From positions 32,104,901-32,168,900 of the forward strand of contig CM049317.1 in NCBI GenBank assembly GCA_026874595.1: a DNA stretch of 64,000 nt, written 5' to 3'. Position 1 is the stretch's first letter, and the number at the start of each line of letters is the position of its first letter. Positions 59,280-64,000 of the stretch are shown in pieces. The translations under genes were made by a program, and so were the position numbers. The stretch comes from Sipunculus nudus. Its lineage: Eukaryota > Annelida > Sipuncula > Golfingiida > Sipunculidae. The notes beneath the pieces were generated by a model. That model did no database searches, was not told the origin of the DNA, and saw only the letters and a program-made list of their open reading frames with translations.

Positions 59280-59940
59280 GCCAGTCTGTGGGTACCTAGG
59301 AAACCCTCCATGATTAATATGAAAGCAAAGAATCATTGGGACCAATGTACTAGGTATTCAGATACAGGAGCGTTTTCTGTCATTTTTTTATTATTCTAGG
59401 GATGTTTACGAGCTCCATAATTTGAAGGATATGGATACCAGAGACCTAATTTCAGGTTTCCCAGGATATATTTCATGGACCTCTTTGGATATCAGGTAAG
59501 AATATTCTAGTTCGAATGTGACGAATTGTGCCTTGTTAAGGGACAACCGCTTCATTTGAAGGTCCAAAATAGGGAGGAAGTCGAAAAAATACAAAAATAA
59601 TAAACAGTTTGAGCCAACAATTTGCATGAACTTATGAAATACTTAGAATCAATATGTGTGCAAAGGATCATGGCGAACAAGCATAAGTTATTCAGATACT
59701 TGAGCCTTAGTTTCAAGCTTTAATTATTCTGGGAACATTTAGCTCAGAGTATATGGGTAACAGAGACCTAATTTTAGGTTTCCAAGGATATATTTATTCA
59801 CTTAGAAGTTTCTAGTTCCAGTGTTTATGATTTGTGCCCTGCTTACGGACGGAAGGCCGGACAACCGGACGGAAGGACGACTGACAAAGGCCCATCGCTA
59901 TAGCTCAGGTGACTTTCATTCAGGTCAGCTAAAAACGGAA
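59280..59940 (+). repeat. Dispersed repeat family 3 with two internal repeats, plus strand
   Basis: Two tandem units are visible. Each carries AAGxATCATxGxG, a TATTCAGATAC segment, ATTATTCTxGGxA, GAGACCTAATTTxAGGTTTCC and a TTGTGCCxTG segment (59330-59550 and 59665-59840), spaced about 340 bp. It ends in GGAC-rich repeats (GGACGGAAGG repeated, 59848-59880) and a near-palindromic TAGCTCAGGTGAC..TCAGGTCAGCTA block (59904-59934). It matches the minus strand of 35590-36500 over its full length. Confidence 0.68.
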
Positions 59941-61250
59941 GTGCTGAAATGACTCTACAAGGAGAGATCGCTTCAATTACCCATATTTTAGAGACTTAAA
60001 CAAACAAGTGGGGTGATTTTCGACCCAATATAAATAAAATATTTGAACTGGTTTTTTTTGTGATGATCATACCTATGCCCCTCCAATTTTTAAAACAGCC
60101 TAAAGTGTTCGAATAAAAAGTTTATTTTGGTTTTCATCCATTTTAATCAAAATGTTATAAAAAGATACTTCATTTCCTTTTTTCTTCATAGAAACTTTGT
60201 TTTTTGTTGTTATAATATAGGAAAGAAATTTTTAAAATTTGTTAAATCGAACTAATTGATAAAGTTTGTTAGTTTTATATAACCACCAAAATATATATGA
60301 TCAAGTAACTGATGAAGTCTACTTTCAAGAGATAATATGATCCTACATTAACCGGTTTGTTTAGTTGTGAGCCTGACAACATCTCTATCTGCCTCTAAAC
60401 GCTACAAGCTGATCGATCATCAACCAGCTGATCATCTACTATCATACCCTGAAAATAGGAAATATAGGTTTAGGTAAATGGGAGCGCGTCCCCACAAACA
60501 TTATCCACATATCTTTGAAAGCAAACACTTGTGCAGTCACATATCGGAACCTATGGATATTTGGTCATTAATGCTGCGAAAACTGTTCTTCCATCTGATC
60601 AACAAGGTGTTGTGGTCAAGAGTAGTTTTGTAAAATCATACAAAAAATAAACATTCTATAAATAATTGTATCTGCAACTGATTTCCATCTTGTATTTGAT
60701 TTTAATGATGACTGTCGTTAACTCCCTAGGTGTTGCCTGACTTCTCTGTCAGTTTCTAGTGCAAATAACAGAACCTGTATCGTGTCTACTGTCTCTGGTG
60801 AAATAAACATGGACAACAATGAATGAATGTTGTCAAATTGTATTTGTTGGGCTTAACGGGTTGATTTCTGATAAAGTCGCAATATCTTAGTTAAAAGACT
60901 TCTAAAGCAGTGAACGTTTCTATGTCTAGGCGTTTTAGTCATGATTCAATAGAATAAAATGCATTATGCAGATAATAAATGAAAAAAAAATATATAATAA
61001 AATCAGAGTCTACAATGTTAAAGAAAATACATTTCCAGGTGGGTTACAGATAACCCCACGTAAACCTTCTTAATAGCCCAATTTCTGCTAAGATATATTA
61101 AAGCTAAAGAAAGTCTATATTGCAAATTCCTGGTAGAAACCGTTTCTCCGATTAAAACTTTTAAAACGGAACATATGAATGCATAGCTGGGGTCATAAAT
61201 GACTAAACTTGGACGCTTGAGGGTTGTACACTTGGATTGCTAAAAACTCC
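59941..61250. other. AT-rich stretch, nothing recognised
   Basis: No supported frame. T-rich runs and short local repeats only. Confidence 0.4.
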
Positions 61251-61575
61251 AGCCATGCAGGTGTCGCATTATTCTTACATAATAAACTAACCCTGGCATC
61301 AGGATATATCGCTTATTAAACACCAGCATTGCTGAAATATCTCTCCAAGCAGGGGTTGCTTTAATTCTCGTATATTAAAATACCCTTCTGCTGTCATTAT
61401 GTGAAGATCATGATGATTTCTGTTTTTACAGGTAACAACTTGATATCTGGATATTATATTTCAGGAATTGCTGAAATTTCGTCCCACGCTTTTGTTGCCT
61501 TAATTCTCCTGTATAAAAAAAACCTGACACTGCCATTATTTCAATGTCATGATGCCACTGATATTTTCAGGGAAA
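61251..61575 (+). repeat. Diverged local direct repeat, period about 139 bp
   Basis: ATTGCTGAAATATCTCTCC (61328) recurs as ATTGCTGAAATTTCGTCCC (61467), both followed by a GTTGCxTTAATTCTCxTGTAT segment. A third, more distant unit probably precedes them at about 61255. Confidence 0.55.
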
Positions 61576-61913
61576 AAACATGATATCGCTACACGATTAA
61601 TACGGCATGTTATTGTCATAAGTATTGTGGTGTCCGGAAATCCGGTAACGAAATGTAATGGGTAATAACTACGCCGGAAATGGCGCGATGCATACTGGTA
61701 TCAGATGCTGTTGTGTTTTTTGCAAAACTGTGTGTTTGTTTGATCGATAATCCACTTTTACTAAGAACATGGGATTTATGAAAATCCGGAGTTTCATTCA
61801 ATGGGGAGAAGACAATAATGGTTAGAATCTTACTTCAGAGTCACGAAGACTGCTGGCGCTGCAAAGGTCGATACCCTGATAATAGGGCAGTGTGACCCAA
61901 TATCAAACGCTAA
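61576..61913. other. Region upstream of the gag remnant
   Basis: The reading frame of the gag remnant continues upstream to an ATG at 61818 but is interrupted by stops at 61893 and 61911, and its residues do not clearly match Gag. The N-terminal part of the gag may be here in decayed form. The minus-strand 61-codon frame at 61616-61801 has no motif. Confidence 0.35.
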
Positions 61914-62561
61914 AAAATTGTTGCTCCAGATACGCCTTCGACTAGAAGTTATGAGGACGTCTTTACCTTACCAGCTCAGCATTCCGAGGGAATAGAGAAA
62001 CCCAAGAGCAGAGAGGTCGAATTCAGGATTGTCGTAAAGAAGGATGACGAGTTTATCTATGATTATGGGATCAGACAAAAATGCGCGGTTAAACACTGCA
62101 AATTTGGGACTGATCTCAATCAAGTGCTCGTTGACTAACTTGTTGTAGGTGTAAGAAATAAAGCCATTGTATCAAAACCTTTAGAAGCGACAGAGGGCCT
62201 TGGAATAACGTTTGCTAAAAAAAAAAGGAAAGTGCAAGTACCTCTCACACAAATGAAGAAAACACTGCACAGTACTTCAGCCGCACCAAGCTGAAGCGAA
62301 TGCTCTGTTAATGAAGACAAAAGCCATGCCACCAAAATTGCAGTATTTAAGCCCTGTGTCTCGCATTCACATAAAAAGATAAATTCCGGAAAACAAAAAC
62401 AATGTTTTTGTTTTAATTCTACCAATCACCAGGCCAATATCTGCAGATTTAAAGATTGTAAATGCCGAAAGTGAGGCCGAATCGGCTACATACAGAGAAC
62501 ATGCCGGAACGGAAGAGAACCTGCTTCACATCACTCGGTTTACATTGCTTCAGGTGCCTGA
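61914..62561 (+). pseudogene. Ty3/Gypsy-type gag with two CCHC knuckles, interrupted by three stops
   Basis: One plus-strand frame runs 216 codons with no frameshift but with stops at TAA 62136, TGA 62292 and TGA 62472. The first part has A-P-D-T-P-S-T-R-S-Y-E-D-V, then D-D-E-F-I-Y-D-Y-G-I-R-Q-K-C-A-V-K-H-C-K-F-G, then L-V-V-G-V-R-N-K-A-I-V-S-K. This is the familiar capsid order of Ty3-type Gag (the conserved helix with H-C-x-F-G followed by L-V-x-G-V-R). About 70 codons later come two tandem CX2CX4HX4C zinc knuckles. The first keeps Cys 62403, His 62427 and Cys 62442, but its second Cys position is Phe. The second keeps Cys 62463 and Cys 62502, while its second Cys is the TGA stop and its His is Tyr. 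Protease and polymerase are not visible downstream. It could be a gag-only remnant or the left part of an element cut off by later insertions. Confidence 0.85.
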
Positions 62562-63218
62562 GTTGAGATGGAAAACGAAGAAACATGCCGCCAACGGGTG
62601 AATATGGAATTATTTGGTTTACTTGGACTCACTGACATAATGGTGACCGATCGCACAATCTCCTGCCCCTTTGTTTGAATAGGTAATGACTACTTATGAT
62701 TTTATTTAGTGTTTAGCCATTATTCATACCTAAAGGTTCTTAATATTTATATCATTTCTAATATGAATTTATTTTCACTTATCTTTATATTTGTTCAGTA
62801 CGTCAAACGAGCCCAGAAACATTTTCTTTTATTAAAACAGGCCCAAAATTGGATCAGCGACTGTCCTCTTAAAGGGTGGTTATCGCCTGACACGGAGTTT
62901 AAGATGTGTGTATTAGTCACAAAATAAGAATAAATCGATAAAACTAACACAATTTCTACGGAATAGTTCGGGGGAACGCTGAACACGGGCTAAGGCATAC
63001 TAATTAATTTTTGCTGCTGATTCGGAGAAGGGACGGTTAGAAGTGGGTATTGATTCATCTGCAGCCTTAAATGACAATCAAAATATTGTTTTAAAAAATC
63101 CAAATATTATTATTTTATAAACCTTAGATAAAAATTGAAATTGGTGACAATATCACCCCAAAGCAACTATTCATCGTTACTGTTTACATCGATATTGATA
63201 ATAATTTCCGCTTTTCAG
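62562..63218. other. Stretch between gag remnant and terminal-repeat element
   Basis: A 43-codon run at about 62797-62927, after a pyrimidine-rich tract ending in CAG, has a coding-like look (Y-V-K-R-A-Q-K-H-F), but I recognise nothing in it. No polymerase motifs are seen. Confidence 0.35.
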
Positions 63219-63220
63219 TA

Positions 63221-63860
63221 CAGTGGAGCCCCCCTTAAGACCACTCTACTTCTAGGCCCAATTTTACAAATAAGACCACTTAGTCTCTATACACCTTAGG
63301 ACACTTAGGCATGGTAATTACCAACGTGTGTATCTCTTCTTGTAATAAATGACAACTTTTTTTTCAGTTAGGATAAGCCGCCCTTTTTACCTTTATTGAC
63401 TTCCTTGCTACTGCACTGCACTGCATAGCCTATAAAAACTTTCTACAGGAAAAAGGTCATTCAGAACTATGGAACAGACATTTTTATCTGTAGGACGTCA
63501 ACGCTCATGTTGTTCAAGCCAAGTGTATGAACACTAATCAAACGCGCTAGATACCTTTTTCAGAAAGTAAAGTTTGTCTTTCTGAATTAGACACACAGAG
63601 ATTAAATTGCTTTGTTTGATTTTTTTTTTTTTGCACTTTCATGAATGTATGATTTGACAGTAAACAAATTAATATTGACACAAGTTTTGCTTTTAATTCA
63701 AACCCTTAATAAATTAAACTCTAGTTTAATTAATCATAACCACCTATTATTTACCCACAATACGTCATATATTCAATATGGGTTCAGAAATAGGACCACC
63801 CTGGAATTAAGAGTATTTCCACTGGTCCCAAAGGTGGTCTTAATTATCTGGGTTCCACTG
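63221..63860. mobile_element. Non-autonomous Tc1/mariner- or pogo-like element (640 bp)
   Basis: The left end is CAGTGGAGCCCCCCTTAAGAC and the right end, on the other strand, is CAGTGGAACCCAGATAATTAAGAC. The terminal CAGTGGA is perfect, the next bases are near-identical, and a second TTAAGACCAC block follows on both sides. The element is flanked by TA at 63219-63220 and at 63861-63862, the TA duplication of this superfamily. No transposase frame is seen; the 72-codon frame at 63645-63863 crosses the right end and is not a gene. Confidence 0.72.
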
Positions 63861-63862
63861 TA

Positions 63863-64000
63863 AAATTTTTAAGAGTACCGTGTCTCAAACAACGAGTGTT
63901 AACATAGTTAATTACTAAATTAAGCCATTGATACCGCAGAGTTTCTTGTTTGTGTACACACAAACAAACACACACGCCAGTATTAGGTGTAACAAATATC
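63863..64000. other. Right edge, nothing recognised
   Basis: AT-rich with a short imperfect inverted CAAACA/TGTTTG motif near 63948-63972. Confidence 0.4.

Noticed and set aside
62797-62927. A possible exon after a pyrimidine-rich CAG acceptor.
   Set aside because: Only 43 codons, no recognised domain, and no partner exon in the window.

Overview
This is eukaryotic, very probably animal, DNA from a repeat-rich and gene-poor stretch. I see no bacterial-type genes, operons, rRNA or tRNA, and no host protein-coding gene I can support. The background is AT-rich, with several long (TA)n tracts, many degraded transposable elements and three separate remnants of retrotransposon gag. The styles of gag and dispersed repeat look molluscan, most likely bivalve. 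That placement is a judgement from general knowledge, not something a marker in the window proves.

Positions 1-20229 are dominated by one GC-richer tandem array that runs off the left edge. Its unit is 73 bp, built from three modules that all begin GTGATG (about 30, 21 and 22 bp). Each module is centred on a different short palindrome (TCATGA, CCGCGG, CTGCAG). Units are organised into long higher-order blocks. Blocks starting at 1, 4765 and 7142 are nearly identical for kilobases and differ from one another by whole-unit or multi-unit insertions and deletions. A 1527-bp non-autonomous hAT-like transposon (14211-15737) has inserted in the array and made an 8-bp target duplication. The array ends abruptly at about 20229. 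A second, unrelated and much older tandem repeat follows at once: AT-rich, about 310-340 bp per unit, to about 22570.

From 22.6 kb to the right end the window is AT-rich intergenic or heterochromatin-like DNA made largely of old dispersed repeats. Five families recur inside the window, several as inverted pairs: family 1 (23.3-25.0, 31.3-32.0 and 54.3-55.1 kb), family 2 (30.5, 41.2-41.9 and 52.5-53.2 kb), family 3 (35.6-36.5 and 59.3-59.9 kb, with internal ~290-340-bp repeats), an LTR-like family (33.6-34.2 and 46.4-47.0 kb), and direct repeats at 40.0 and 40.9 kb. A likely 2.56-kb element with ~90-bp terminal inverted repeats spans 43.58-46.16 kb and carries a 23-G run. A 640-bp element with TA target duplications (63221-63860) fits Tc1/mariner/pogo.

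The only convincing protein homology is to retrotransposon Gag and aspartic protease, all broken: minus strand 25593-26268, minus strand 49480-50216 (Gag followed by a protease end motif), and plus strand 61914-62561 (a Ty3-type Gag domain plus two tandem CCHC knuckles in a single frame interrupted by three stops). One small GC-richer patch near 27.5 kb carries a CRE palindrome, a CCAAT box and a well-placed ATG; it is the only place that looks faintly like a promoter. All unit counts and percent identities are read by eye and are approximate.
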